A stretch of 64,000 bases of DNA from Hexactinellida sp. DTS-2022 (GCA_028753945.1 JAPNXP010000002.1:4712001-4776000); one strand, 5' to 3'; counted from the first letter of the stretch, positions 45,990 to 56,798 are shown. Numbers and translations are program-made. The notes: a model not told the origin generated them from the sequence alone.

Positions 45990-47597
45990 CTATTGGAAAA
46001 TCTGTATCTTGTTCGTTATAATAGCACGACAGAAGGGGCATATATCACCGGGATTAAAATTCGATACACAATTTCCACATACTTGTGCATGTCCACACGG
46101 TATGAAAGCAAAGGTTGAATCTCTAGTGATCAAACAAATAGCACAAGGATTTATCACCAAAAGTTCTTGATCGCTTGTACCTTCAGAATCTTCATCATTA
46201 CTTTCGTCCAATTCTGTAGATTCAGAGTAATTATGAAATTGAGGATTACCAATAGTATTTGAAATTTCTTTAATATATTCTAGTGCTGTGCATTCTTTTC
46301 TTTCAAGTTTTTCTTTACATTCAATTCTCTTTTTCTCATTATTTATATCCTTTGTGTTCCGCTCGCCAATATCTAAACCATTCTTTAATCTCTGATATTC
46401 AAGATCATATTTTTTCAGCGTCTTTTCGAGAGATTCCATGAAAGCCCATATATTAGGCTTCTTCACACGGATGAGAGATTTCAGACCCCGATGATATACT
46501 TCAGAACAGTTATTTGTTTTCTGTATAGAATGGTATATTGATAAATCATTTCTTTTGATCCATTCTCTCTTTATGTAACTTTTAAGCTTTTGAAGGTTAA
46601 TAATTTCATTGTCATTCAGATTTATTGGTGTAACATCAGATAGCAATCTGTAGACTGATGCAATTTCTTCTCCAGGTAACATGGGAAGTACCATAATAGA
46701 CCTTATCCATCCATTAAACTCAGATTTTTTTGCATAAGTGGAAGAAAGATGTAATTTTGTTAACTTTTTCCAAATAGCCTTTGAATAATGAAAAAGACAT
46801 CCAGATAATTCTATTGAATTGAAAGCTGTACGAAATGAATTTCTTGATGCTTTTTCATAGTCACCCACTGCTAATTTTGGTTTGAAATCAGGCATCAATT
46901 CTATTACCTTTTGCAGAACAGCATCATAGAGAGATTCAGATTTTTTTGACATTAATATATGTATGGCTGGCATAGCATGATGACCTTCTTGTAGGAAAAT
47001 AGTGAACAACTGGTAGAATAATTTCGGGACGACATAAAATGTTGCGTCAAAATTTATAGCATCAATATTTTTGAGAGAATCAAGCTTTAGATCTGACCAG
47101 AATAGAGCAGCGAAACCTTCTAATGAAATTACCATTGATCGAAAAAAGGGTGAAAAACGTGTTTGTTTGATCATTACTTCAAATTGTTCAGGCGTTTTAG
47201 GATTGCCTGGTAATTCAAGTCTTCTTCTTTTCACCATCGTATTGCGAACGCTTCGATAACTCAATAATGCACCTGCCTGATCTGTAGAAGTCACTTCATC
47301 AAAAATTTGCCTAAGATTATCTGTTGACGATTCTGCAGCACGTTTGATTTTATTATTGAGAATAATTACACTGGATTTATAAGAGGCTTCTGTGTGATTA
47401 TGAAATTGTTTTGAGTAAAAAAGATTGCATATGAGATCAATTCGCCCTGTACCAAGACAATTTATTCCATTACTCCTCCAAAGAGTACACCTCAAATGAA
47501 TGGATGTTGAGGTCGATGAGGATTTAATATATCGAAAACTTTGACATTCATAGTTAACAGAACCAATCTTTTTACCTTCAATAATTATAAATTCCAT
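45990..47597 (-). CDS. MULE transposase with FLYWCH-like and RING domains
   Basis: An intact single-exon 535-aa protein. Residues about 1-70 resemble a FLYWCH zinc finger (FRYIKSSS...LRCTLW...FHNHTE). The MULE DDE core has D184 (INFDATF), D246 in VGDYEKA, the C267/H270 pair in CLFHYSKA and a likely catalytic E366 in NNCSEVYHR. Residues 405-440 are charged and helical; 455-480 acidic. Residues 485-523 form a C3HC4 RING finger (CAICL...PCGHAQVCGNC...CPFC), suggesting E3 ubiquitin-ligase activity. It should mobilise the element through its GATCAAAGTTCTAC-rich TIRs. No lesion is visible, so the element may be, or recently was, autonomous. Confidence 0.9.
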   Translation of the reverse strand: MEFIIIEGKKIGSVNYECQSFRYIKSSSTSTSIHLRCTLWRSNGINCLGTGRIDLICNLFYSKQFHNHTEASYKSSVIILNNKIKRAAESSTDNLRQIFDEVTSTDQAGALLSYRSVRNTMVKRRRLELPGNPKTPEQFEVMIKQTRFSPFFRSMVISLEGFAALFWSDLKLDSLKNIDAINFDATFYVVPKLFYQLFTIFLQEGHHAMPAIHILMSKKSESLYDAVLQKVIELMPDFKPKLAVGDYEKASRNSFRTAFNSIELSGCLFHYSKAIWKKLTKLHLSSTYAKKSEFNGWIRSIMVLPMLPGEEIASVYRLLSDVTPINLNDNEIINLQKLKSYIKREWIKRNDLSIYHSIQKTNNCSEVYHRGLKSLIRVKKPNIWAFMESLEKTLKKYDLEYQRLKNGLDIGERNTKDINNEKKRIECKEKLERKECTALEYIKEISNTIGNPQFHNYSESTELDESNDEDSEGTSDQELLVINPCAICLITRDSTFAFIPCGHAQVCGNCVSNFNPGDICPFCRAIITNKIQIFQ

Positions 47598-47789
47598 CGA
47601 TAGAAACTAATATAATGTGTATGTTTTGATAAAGAAAAGTAGTTGAGAAAAATACAAACTACTGATTGAAACAAATATATAAGGGAGCATCTATGCATAT
47701 ACGATGTTGTTTGAAAATGAACACACACGTTGAATCCCAAAATAAATTTGCGATCGTAATAACAACAATGGTGTCTAAAAACAAGATCA

Positions 47790-48162
47790 TTTTGGATCAA
47801 AGTTCTACATGAATTCGATCAGAATTCTACATGCTCCAATTGAAGTAGAACTTTGATCAAATTCGATCAAAGTTCTACGCATCTTTCAATTTTAAATATT
47901 TGATCAAAGTTCCACATGAATTCGATCAGAATTCTACATGCTCCAATTGAAGTAGAACTTTGATCAAATTCGATCAAAGTTCTACGCATCTTTCAATTTT
48001 AAATATTTGATCAAAGTTCTACATGAATTCGATCAGAATTCTACATGGGTTGTTCAAGTAGAACTTTGATCGAAATTGGCATTTTTGATCAGTTGATCAT
48101 AGTTCGACATCTGAAAATTCGATCAAAGTTCTACAATAAATTCGATCAGAATGTACAGATGC
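47790..48162. repeat. MULE right terminal inverted repeat
   Basis: Inverse of the left TIR, but with an extra duplicated block of about 110 bp (GTAGAACTTTGATCAAATTCG ... ACATGAATTCGATCAG unit repeated), so the arms differ in length. Confidence 0.9.
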
Positions 48163-48299
48163 ATATCCATGTGTACAACCAAGAAATTTCTAAGAAAAAC
48201 TCCATATATCTTTCAAGTTTGACACATTTTCGTGACCTCGTCTCTGATAAATAAAAAAATAAAAAAATAAAAAAATTAAAAATTAATAATATATTAATT

Positions 48300-49760
48300 T
48301 AAAGGGAAATTGCTGTTGGCACAGGTGTAATTTTTGATTTAGTTAGTTCAATATAGGATTTATTTTAGAATAATTGCAAATACAAATAAAATTGCTTTTG
48401 GTACAGGTGTAATTTTTGATTTTAGGTAGTTCAATATAGGATAAATATAGGAATAATTGCAAATACAAATATAATTGCTTTTGGTACAGGTGTAATTTTT
48501 GATTTTAGGTAGTTCAATATAGGATTGATATTAGAATAATTGCAAATAAAATAAAATTTCTTTGGTACAGGTGTAATTTTTGATTTTAGGTAGTTCAATA
48601 TAGGATTTATATTGGAATAATTGCAAATATTTAGGAAATTGATGTCGGCACAGGTGTAATTTTTGATTTGGTTAGTTCAATATAGGATTTATATCAGAAT
48701 AATTGCAAATACAAATAAAATTGCTTTTGGTACAGGTGTAATTTTTGATTTTAGGTAGTTCAATATAGGATTTATATAGGAATAATTGCAAATACAAATA
48801 TAATTGCTTTTGGTACAGGTGTAATTTTTGATTTTAGGTAGTTCAATATGGGATTTATATAGGAATAATTGCAAATACAAATATAATTGCTTTTGGTACA
48901 GGTGTAATTTTTGATTTTAGGTAGTTCAATATAGTATTTATATTGAAATAATTGCAAATATAAGGGAAATTGATGTCGGCACAGGTGTAATTTTAGATTT
49001 TAGGTAGTTCAATATAGGATTTATATAGGAATAATTGCAAATACAAATATAATTGCTTTTGGTACAGGTGTAATTTTTGATTTTAGGTAGTTCAATATGG
49101 GATTTATATAGGAATAATTGCAAATACAAATATAATTGCTTTTGGTACAGGTGTAATTTTTGATTTTAGGTAGTTCAATATAGTATTTATATTGAAATAA
49201 TTGCAAATATAAGGGAAATTGATGTCGGCACAGGTGTAATTTTTGATTTTTGGTAGTTCAATATAGTATTTATATTGAAATAATTGCAAATATAAGGGAA
49301 ATTGATGTCGGCACAGGTGTAATTTTAGATTTTAGGTAGTTCAATATAGGATTTATATAGGAATAATTGCAAATACAAATATAATTGCTTTTGGTACAGG
49401 TGTAATTTTTGATTTTAGGTAGTTCAATATGGGATTTATATAGGAATAATTGCAAATACAAATATAATTGCTTTTGGTACAGGTGTAATTTTTGATTTTA
49501 GGTAGTTCAATATAGTATTTATATTGAAATAATTGCAAATATATAGGATTTTAATGTCGGCACAGGTGTAATTTTGGTTTGGTAGGTAAATATAGGGATT
49601 CATATACGTATAATCAAAATACAAAGGGAATTACTGTCTGCACAGGTGTAATTTTAGACTTTTGGTAGTTCTATTTGGAAATTTTATGGAAATAATTGCA
49701 ATTACTACGAAAATGCTCTCTGCACAGGTGTAATTTAGAATTTTGTGTTCAATATAGGAA
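48300..49760. repeat. Minisatellite, 83-bp unit, about 17 copies
   Basis: Units carry GGCACAGGTGTAATTTTTGA and TAGTTCAATATAGGATTTAT. Two flavours (TTGATGTCGGCACAGG and TTGCTTTTGGTACAGG) alternate, giving a 249-bp (three-unit) higher-order period over 48850-49530. Reading frames on the minus strand simply repeat every 83 bases and are not genes. The array lies within the split TTAA MITE. Confidence 0.95.
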
Positions 49761-50034
49761 TAATTGAGGAATAATTTCAAATTTAAATTGAAATGAACAC
49801 TATTGAATGCGCAGGGCCGTGGTTATTGGGTGGAGAATTAGATTGGGATCCCAATAGTGCTCCTAACAATTGTGGGGTCACGTCAACTTGGTGTTGGGTG
49901 AAGAGATAAATACCAAACTGGGAGGGAGAACGGAAGTGGCTTTGGAGGTGCAAGTGGTTGTGGCGGCGGCTAATTCACTTCAATACACATAGTGAGTTAG
50001 AATTTGAATGAACAACGTGAATTTACTAGTTTAC
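49761..50034. other. Unique-looking spacer
   Basis: The stretch 49800-49980 is richer in G+C (GGGCCGTGGTTATTGGGTGG, GGAGGTGCAAGTGGTTGTGG) and matches nothing else in the window. No ORF of useful length. It may be part of the insert that split the TTAA MITE. Confidence 0.35.
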
Positions 50035-52652
50035 CTCCTCTATACTTTACCTAAAATTTTATATTCATATTTCAAAATCCTATATCTCAAAACTAACATT
50101 TTCAGTTTTGTGTAATAGGTCATTTTGTTAATTTTGGTCGTGGAATCAAAAGCTCAACGGTTTCGGATAGATCTCGTGAAGATACAACTAATGAGTGCAG
50201 CGATTTATTCTATTATGGATAGTTCATGTGCTTTTTGGATTTTGGATCAGGAAAATCTTCATTTGAAAGTCGACATCACATAAAAGTATTTGAAATCCAG
50301 AAAAACCAGATATTCACAATTCCTGCACTCATTAGATTTATTACATCCAGCTTAACACATTCAATCAATAATATTATCGGTCTTGTTCATCTTTGCTGAT
50401 TGATCTTCTACCCAATAGTGGTAAAATTAAAAAAAAGATTTTCCTCTCTTAGTATATATGCCAATATTATTGTATTTTTGGCATCCTGAAGAAGAAGTAT
50501 ATACGCTGTAAAAATTGAGTTAAATTGGGTAAATACTTTTGGTAGAAGTGCTCTAGAGTATACCTGAACCTCAATATATAAGATATATGGTCATTTGGAA
50601 GATTTTTGCGAGTTAGGGTCATAAAATTTATTATGGACGAATAGGAAACCGGGTATTGCGAGCATTTTGCACTCAAATATTTCATTATTGGTCAACGGGT
50701 TTCTGAGATTCAATGTAGAGATGTGAAAGGACCACCCAATGAGTTGAAAGGTCAGAAAGTTTAAAATGCTAAAGCGTTCACAGTTTTCATCCAAATTGTT
50801 TGAAACCAAGTGTAAACGATTGAATATATATTTAGTAAGGGAATGACCCTTGATCTAAACTTTACAATACAAACTTTCAAAGTTAATGCCCTTTGAAGTC
50901 AGACTAGGGACCTTGACAGTCCAAATCTGACTTCAAATGACTATAACTCGGAACTTAATTTTGGAATGTTGAAAATTTAGGTTTACAACCTAAGTAGATA
51001 TGCAAATATACTTTTGTATGAATAACAACTATATTGAAAACAAATTGTGGCTTTCCCAGCCTACTAAACTTGCATTCCATTTGAAAAAGTCACCCTCCAT
51101 GATGTCCTTCACATTCCTGGATCTTATAATGGTCGCTACAGCAAAACTATTAGTCAGATTCACCTGAAATTTTCAATGTGGCTTTACTTTCTGGTGTACT
51201 ATCCAAAAACAATCGAATCTCAATTTATCTGACCAGCATTGTGTGGCCGTAATTTATATTACTCTCAATTTGGCCATATAACAGACATTCTCCAATTTCA
51301 AATTGCTCTAGTGAGTTCAATTGTCCTCAGAATTAAGCCAAATTTTCCTATATTATCCTCCCGGGTATTATAACTAATAAAAACGAAATAAACTCAATTA
51401 TTTAAATAATTCAAAATTAACCCGAGAGGGGCCTTAAGTTAATTTTATTTAAATAGCTTAAATTTCCAATATTATTCCAAACGCTTAAAATTGAATGCTT
51501 ACAATAATTATTAAGCCTTGAATTTGATTTGTCCGTTCTTTTAGAAAAATTAACTATATGATGTGCAATGGGGACAAAGAATGGGTAGATAAATTACAGC
51601 CAGCAGTACTAGCAGCCAATACTCAGACTAAACGATCCACAGGCTACACACCATTTTATCTCATGTTCGGTAGAGATTTCGATTCCTCTAATCTACTTAA
51701 TCTTATCACCTCTCCAAATAACCCCGGCTTCAAATCACCAACAATTATTGAAACAGAAACAGAATTAGCCCACCCGAATATTACCCCAATGGAAATTGAT
51801 GAAATTACAGATCCTTACGAACTCCCAAATAACGATAACGAATGGGCAGAAACAATTGCTGCAACTCGTAAGACGGACAAGAAAAATGCAAGACAAAACA
51901 TCAAAGAAGAGCAAAAAGTCCAAAACAAAACCTACGACCGCAAAGTCAAACGCAATAGGTGTGTTGATATGTCTTACTATGTTTCACTTTGCTATTGTAA
52001 ATCTAATAAAAATCATTTTTTAGAATTCCTTACATATTTCAAATGTATTGTGTTTATTGTTGTTTCCGAGATAACATCTTACTAAACATAATGAGTCGGT
52101 GATACTATCATGTGATGTCTAATAATAGTAACCTTAGGTATTTGACGGTGTTATTGTTACTGCGAAAGTTCTGGTTCAATTACGCAACTTCCGAAATTCT
52201 TATTGTGCAATGCATTGAGTGTACTGCTTTAGGTCAGAATTTGAAGAAGGAGATCAGGTTATAATACACAATATCAAGAAAGCAAAGAGACTCCCAGGAA
52301 CAAAAGAAGCAAAGAAATACTTAGGCCCATATTCAGGAGAGAAAGTAACACCAAGCCACCTCGTAGCACGAAAAGATCCCAACAGCACAAAAGTAACAAA
52401 ATTACCTCTCCATCTCTCTTGAAAATATTTCCCTCGCAAACAACCGGTAAGTTAACTTTAGTTGATTGTTTACCCTCTTATTAATGACTCATTCCTATTA
52501 GATTTTAGGTTTCACCAACGAAGAATCAAACACCCGACATCACATCAACCGGATTTTCTATTTCGCATGCAATTGGTAAGTATTTTCAATTGTTTACTGC
52601 TATTATTAAAAATGCGTTATTACCAAGCACGGTTATGAATCAGACACTGGCA

Positions 52653-52786
52653 GGGTTGTAAATAAATCATTTTAGATTTCAAATCATTTCAAATCTAATC
52701 AAATCAAATCAAATAATTAGCCACTCAAAATTATCTCAAATCAAATCAAATATTTGAAATATTTGATTTGATTAACAACACTAGTC
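52653..52786. mobile_element. Small hAT-like MITE in intron 7
   Basis: CAGGGTTGTAAATAAATCA at the left and TTAACAACACTAG at the right enclose repeats of AAATCAAATC. The ends are only loosely inverted and no clean 8-bp TSD is seen. It resembles the CCAAT-type element at 10588. Confidence 0.4.
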
Positions 52787-52882
52787 ATGATATTTCTACA
52801 TACTATTCGAACTAGTTCAATCCTAAAATTTTAAACACACTTTATTTGATTTCATCTAGAACCATTTGAGGAGACCCTGACT

Positions 52883-53329
52883 CAGGGGCGTAGCCAATGG
52901 GCCTGCAGGGCCTGCCGGCAGGCCCAAACTAAATTCCCGCAGGCCCAACTGGGCCTGCGAATTTTCAGAATTTATTCTTCTGAAAATGCGACAACACTTA
53001 ATTATCTAGAGCTGGACTAATTACAAATGGTATGTTGTATTATATTTGGTTTGGAATATTAGTAATATGGTGGTACGTGTCAGTTGTCTTTTTATTACTT
53101 TAAACCTTTAAACGATTTCATTATCTTAAGTTCTGCTTGTAGCTTGCATTCATTTATACTTGTGCATGTGCGGTATTTAGCTTTTCCTCTTAGATAAATC
53201 ATGTTTTAAACTACGTAATAAGAAATCAGCAAGTGATAAATAAACGAGATCGTAATATAATTTGCAGGCCCTACGGCAAAGCCGCAGGTACTATGAAGGC
53301 CCAGTCCGTAAAAACTGGCTACGCCACTG
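52883..53329. mobile_element. hAT MITE in exon 8 of the Ginger-like gene
   Basis: A 447-bp element has ends CAGGGGCGTAGCCA / TGGCTACGCCACTG and a perfect 8-bp TSD CCCTGACT (52875-52882, 53330-53337). Removing it with one TSD joins EPFEETLT to LGATEEIYEI in frame. Confidence 0.93.
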
Positions 53330-54600
53330 CCCTGACTTTAGGAGCAACTGAAGAAATCTATGAAATCCCTGAACAACGAGGAACAGAAGAAAGTATTGAT
53401 GCTACACTAACAACCATAAAACCTCAAGTATTAACAGCCCTTAACAACCGTACCTATCTAACCCCACTACATAAACGCTCGCCACCAAAGCTGAATCACT
53501 AACATCACTAAAATCACTATACGATTACCATCCATCGACTGAACTAGATTTTACGACCAAAGAATCGATCGTCATCGCTACCGCTAATTGGTACAACGAA
53601 TATCGCAATAGCCATCCCTGTAACGATCCAATACAAATCAGAAAAGACTATGATTATCCACTCGCAGTTCTGTTACCTGTTGTGATTCAGTTAATATCAC
53701 CTAAGCATCAACTAGAAGAGATAATTACCATCGATACCAGTCCATCACCATCTAACCATCTGAATACCATCTCACAGATTGCTTCACTACCAATAGTATA
53801 TCCTATTTGGGGGGGAGAGCACAATGACATCATGCAATCCAATACCTGCTCAGTGGACAACATCCTAGCCATCCTAAGTTCTAAGAAAGCAAACATACTC
53901 GATGCATTGAACTTAATCGGAACCTCACCAACTGACACCAAATTCTACCATCTGTTCAAACTGGCTGCTAGTAATAAATTCGAAGAACTGCGAGATTATA
54001 TCGCCAAACAACTCGGGCTGGATATTCAATATGATTCAACTGGTTTGATGCAATCATACAATTTTTTTGGATCAGAAGGCAACATCATTCAATTCCTAAG
54101 AACAGAAGACCTATGCAACGACAGATACATTACCATTTCAAATGCCACCACTGCACCAACATCTTTAACACCACCAATATGATAGGAAATATTGGCAGCG
54201 TATTCACTAATCTGGAGTCTTCTATAAACCGAAAACTAATTCCAACTAAATGTAAGTCCTGTGGATCAAGTGATGCAATCTGTGAGAGGTTATCTGGCCT
54301 TTTCAATCCATTCCTATACTGCTAACAATTGAAATTGGACACATTATAACACAAAGCAAACAAGTATTAATATCTGACATCGACCAACAATTTACCATCA
54401 GTCATCAACAACAGACATTACATTATAAACTAGCTGGCTTTTCCATCTCCGTTAGCAACCACTTTTACTCTATCCTATGTGACAACGGACAATTTTATAA
54501 ATATGACGGCATGAGAAACACGACTGTCGAACTATGGGACTGTAATCAATTCAACGGATCACTCAATACTATATTCTACCTCTTGCACTCTTCTGACTAA

Positions 54601-55049
54601 TTCTTCTTCTTATTATTCAGTCGAAAGCGCTCAAAGGCAAGGTACATCGACCTTGTGGGGACCTCTGCTAGAGGCTAGTCAGGCTACGCAATCCCTATCA
54701 TGGTGAGCCCAGATAATGGTAACGCGACCTGCAACGGCATGTCCCCAGTGGCGACTGACAGCGTAACACTTCCACCACTCAACCAACCCAAGTGTATTGC
54801 GTGACAGGCAACGCAACTGACGAGTCCGGGCCGGGACGAAACACAAATTGGAACCAGAAGTAAGTGAGTTTCTAGACTAATTTATTGACTATAACATTAA
54901 AGTATATTCTAAAACTGTCTAGTATAACGGCCACTTAGAATAGGTCCCCACATGACTTCCCATATTATTATTATCCTGTATATAGCTGTCATCTGTCATA
55001 ATGGCCATTTTTGAACAGTCCCTAGGGTAGCCGTTATTTACAGGTTCTA
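54601..55049. other. 3' non-coding region of the Ginger-like element
   Basis: 54630-54850 is relatively GC-rich with no ORF. CATGTCCCCAGTGGCGACTG lies within it; no TSD was found. Low copy as far as this window shows. Confidence 0.4.
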
Positions 55050-55320
55050 ATTATTAGTATAACAGTGCGGTCTGTTAGAATAACAGTGCGGTCTGTTAAT
55101 ATAGTAGTACAGTCTGTAATGTACTAGTGCGGTCTGTTAATATAGCAGTGCGGTCTGTTAATATAGCAGTGCGGTCTGTTAATGTACTAGTGCGGTCTGT
55201 TAATATAGCAGTGCGGTCTGTTAACGTACTAGTGCGGTCTGTTAATATAGCAGTGCGGTCTGTTAATATAGCAGTGCGGTCTGTTAATATAGCAGTGCGG
55301 TCTGTTAGTATAGTAGTACT
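55050..55320. repeat. Minisatellite, 21-bp unit, about 12-13 copies
   Basis: The unit is CAGTGCGGTCTGTTAATATAG with occasional GTACTA variants. A 73-aa frame (RSVNIAV repeated) is its translation. Located in the 3' subterminal part of the Ginger-like element. Confidence 0.95.
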
Positions 55321-55331
55321 TTCTTATAATA

Positions 55332-55518
55332 CAGTAGAACTCGGATAGTACGTACCCCCTCGGAGAAGAGAAATTAGTACGTATTATCGGAGTGTACGTA
55401 CGAACAGATTTGACACTACATAGAGATACATATAAATTGACAAACTTTGTTCATACAAGTTAGACGTATTAAGCCGAAGTACGAACTAAACCAGGTACGA
55501 ACTAACCTAGTTCTACTG
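55332..55518. mobile_element. Tc1/pogo-type MITE
   Basis: A 187-bp element is flanked by TA (55330-55331, 55519-55520). It begins CAGTAGAACTCGGATAGTAC and ends ACTAACCTAGTTCTACTG, with AGTACGTA / TACGAACT motifs inside. Confidence 0.85.
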
Positions 55519-55520
55519 TA

Positions 55521-56164
55521 TATAAAATTATAAATGGAGAGAATTGGATTGTGGCTGTAGGGGAGGAGGACGCCACACATTACTTGTTTTCTTTCTAGAA
55601 TATATGTCTTTCACATGGAGTTATTGGTAAATAGTGTAGAAGATATACCTCACAAATTCATTAATTGCTCAAATAGAAAGTTGGATGTACGTATATGAAT
55701 ATAGATTGTGGTTACAGAAACATAAAGGACAAGCTTCTACTTTTACATCCTATTCAACACAGTTTAATAATTATTACTCCAACTTATATTTTCTTTATTC
55801 TTAATAAAGTAATGTATTTATTACTATTTTCTTTGTCAATCAATTTTGTATTATTATTTATTAATTAAACTTAATTTGAATCTGATTAACAATGCGAATA
55901 GAATCACTACTTTTGCTAAAGGTATTCCGTACAAAGAGAGTGGATGGATCTAAAATTAGAAATATCTTAGTAACATTGGTTCACATAACCAAGTTGGATA
56001 ATTATCGACTTCAGTACTTTACAAATTATCCAAGTTAGACAAGCTAAAAATATCGTAAAATAAGCTACGTCTATGGCAATTCAATAATCATAGCTAGTAT
56101 GCAATAATGTTATTGTGAAAACCGAGATAGGCTCGATAATACAATAATAATTGATATAATATAA
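55521..56164. other. Non-coding AT-rich stretch
   Basis: Within the Ginger-like element, before its subterminal repeats. No gene or element supported. Confidence 0.45.
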
Positions 56165-56288
56165 TCAATGCGGGTCAAAATCCTACGGATGACTATCGTA
56201 GGATTTTGACCCGCACCATGGATTTGCTATTACAATTTTGTATTGCGGGTCAGAATCCTACGCGGGTCAGAATCCTATGCAACAGTCC

Positions 56289-56600
56289 TCAAACGACGAA
56301 TTTACCAATTTTGGATTTTTAACGGTCATTGCAAAAAAAATGGTTTTTCTTGATTTTAGGATCTTAAATTAATGTAAATCAACAAAGTGGAATTTCAGGG
56401 CTAATATTTGAACAATTCTGTCGAAAGATATTTTTTAACATCAAAAGAAACAACCGACAACGTCCATAAAATACGAATTTATACTTTGGGAGTTTTTTAC
56501 AGCCATTACACCAAAAAATGGTTTTTCTTGATTTGGGCTCTTAAGCCAAATTAGATGGCCCAAAATTTCCTCTAATTTTCAACATACTAACATCATAAGC
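56289..56600. repeat. Host repeat flanking the Ginger-like element, right copies
   Basis: Two direct units of about 180 bp (ACGAATTTACC...TTTTTCTTGATTT... and ACGAATTTATACTTTGGGAG...) correspond to the copy at 40314-40492. The junction between them contains the unoccupied AACGTCC target site. Confidence 0.8.
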
Positions 56601-56798
56601 TTTTAGAAATTGGGGTGAGGGACCTCTAGTTGCTGATACGGTCTTCTAATTGTTGGCTTGCCCTCTAAGCGAATGCTAAAAGAACACTGGTAAATCATCA
56701 TATTTCTACTTTCAGAAAAAGTAGTTTACTTTAGAAAAAGGAACATAATTAGCAAAAAATTGGTGAAAATAGAAAATTATCTTCAGAGATTTAGTTCC

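Larger units (their letters stand above)
44805..48162 (-). mobile_element. MULE transposon, complete
   Basis: A 3,358-bp element is flanked by a perfect 9-bp duplication ATATCCATG (44796-44804, 48163-48171). It has long TIRs (about 300-370 bp) built of GATCAAAGTTCTAC / GAATTCTGATCG units. The single transposase ORF is intact. Inserted in a TTAA MITE, whose sequence continues directly across the TSD. The outermost two or three bases of the TIRs differ between ends. Confidence 0.92.
43948..50570. mobile_element. TTAA MITE split by a MITE, a MULE and a minisatellite
   Basis: Pieces of the GGTTCAGGTATAC family are found in order: 43948-43953, 44712-44804, 48172-48245 and about 50035-50570 (ending GAGTATACCTGAACC). 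Put together they align end to end with 27676-28372. TTAA precedes at 43944-43947; the right flank reads TCAA (50571-50574), one mutation from TTAA. The host MITE is thus about 700 bp blown up to 6.6 kb. Confidence 0.75.
42089..51433. mobile_element. TTAA-flanked element in intron 4 of the Ginger-like gene
   Basis: TTAA at 42085-42088 and 51434-51437 bounds ends GGCCCCTCTTTGGTTAATTT and the inverse of GGCCCCTCTCGGGTTAATTT (two mismatches in 20). Its own DNA is 42089-43947 and 50571-51433, non-coding; the middle is the nested stack 43948-50570. The right part is paralogous to 22190-23080. Probably a non-autonomous Kolobok- or piggyBac-type element. Confidence 0.8.
40662..54600 (+). pseudogene. 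Ginger-like transposase: integrase fused to USP-like cysteine peptidase, eight exons
   Basis: Exons: 40662(or upstream)-40805, 40861-41034, 41097-41408, 41657-41763, 51545-51958, 52233-52446, 52509-52575, 52860-54600. All borders are GT-AG and reading phases agree across every junction. Domains in order: H2C2 zinc-binding (YHNVTH...CHTC), integrase core with D in GIDLV, D in LQHD and E in GLVEAHN, GPY/F module (KKYLGPYSGEKV), then a peptidase-like region with NTCSVDNIL (putative Cys), CHHC and CKSCG zinc ligands, and NHFYSIL...YKYDGM (putative His). Damage: TAA inside the second catalytic motif (about 41384), TGA at 52420-52422, frameshifts near 53480, 54125 and 54315, a hAT MITE in exon 8, and a 9.3-kb insertion in intron 4. 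It cannot make an intact protein now. Confidence 0.85.
40493..56284 (+). mobile_element. Ginger-like DNA transposon, complete ends, 15.8 kb with nested inserts
   Basis: The left terminus TGTTGCGTAGGATTCTGACC matches the inverted right terminus (56265-56284) with one mismatch. Both are flanked by a 4-bp duplication GTCC (40489-40492, 56285-56288). A paralogous unoccupied repeat at about 56455-56475 (AACAACCGACAACGTCC) supports the site. TGT ends, a 4-bp TSD and a Gypsy-type integrase without reverse transcriptase are the Ginger hallmarks. The right subterminal region (56165-56284) holds several GCGGGTCARAATCCTACG motifs in both orientations; 55050-55320 is a minisatellite. Without the inserts at 42089-51433 and 52883-53329 the element is about 6 kb. 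Confidence 0.88.

Noticed and set aside
45967-47259. Plus-strand ORFs over the MULE transposase
   Set aside because: Shadows of the minus-strand 535-aa gene, whose domains are clear.
48689-49624. Series of 61-63-aa ORFs (LPKIKNYTC repeats)
   Set aside because: They recur every 83 bases and follow the minisatellite unit.
55127-55348. 73-aa ORF (RSVNIAV repeats)
   Set aside because: Translation of a 21-bp minisatellite.
40493-56284. LTR retrotransposon or Polinton, because of the integrase
   Set aside because: No gag, reverse transcriptase, RNase H, LTRs, polymerase B or capsid gene is seen. The ends are short TIRs with a 4-bp TSD and the gene has introns.
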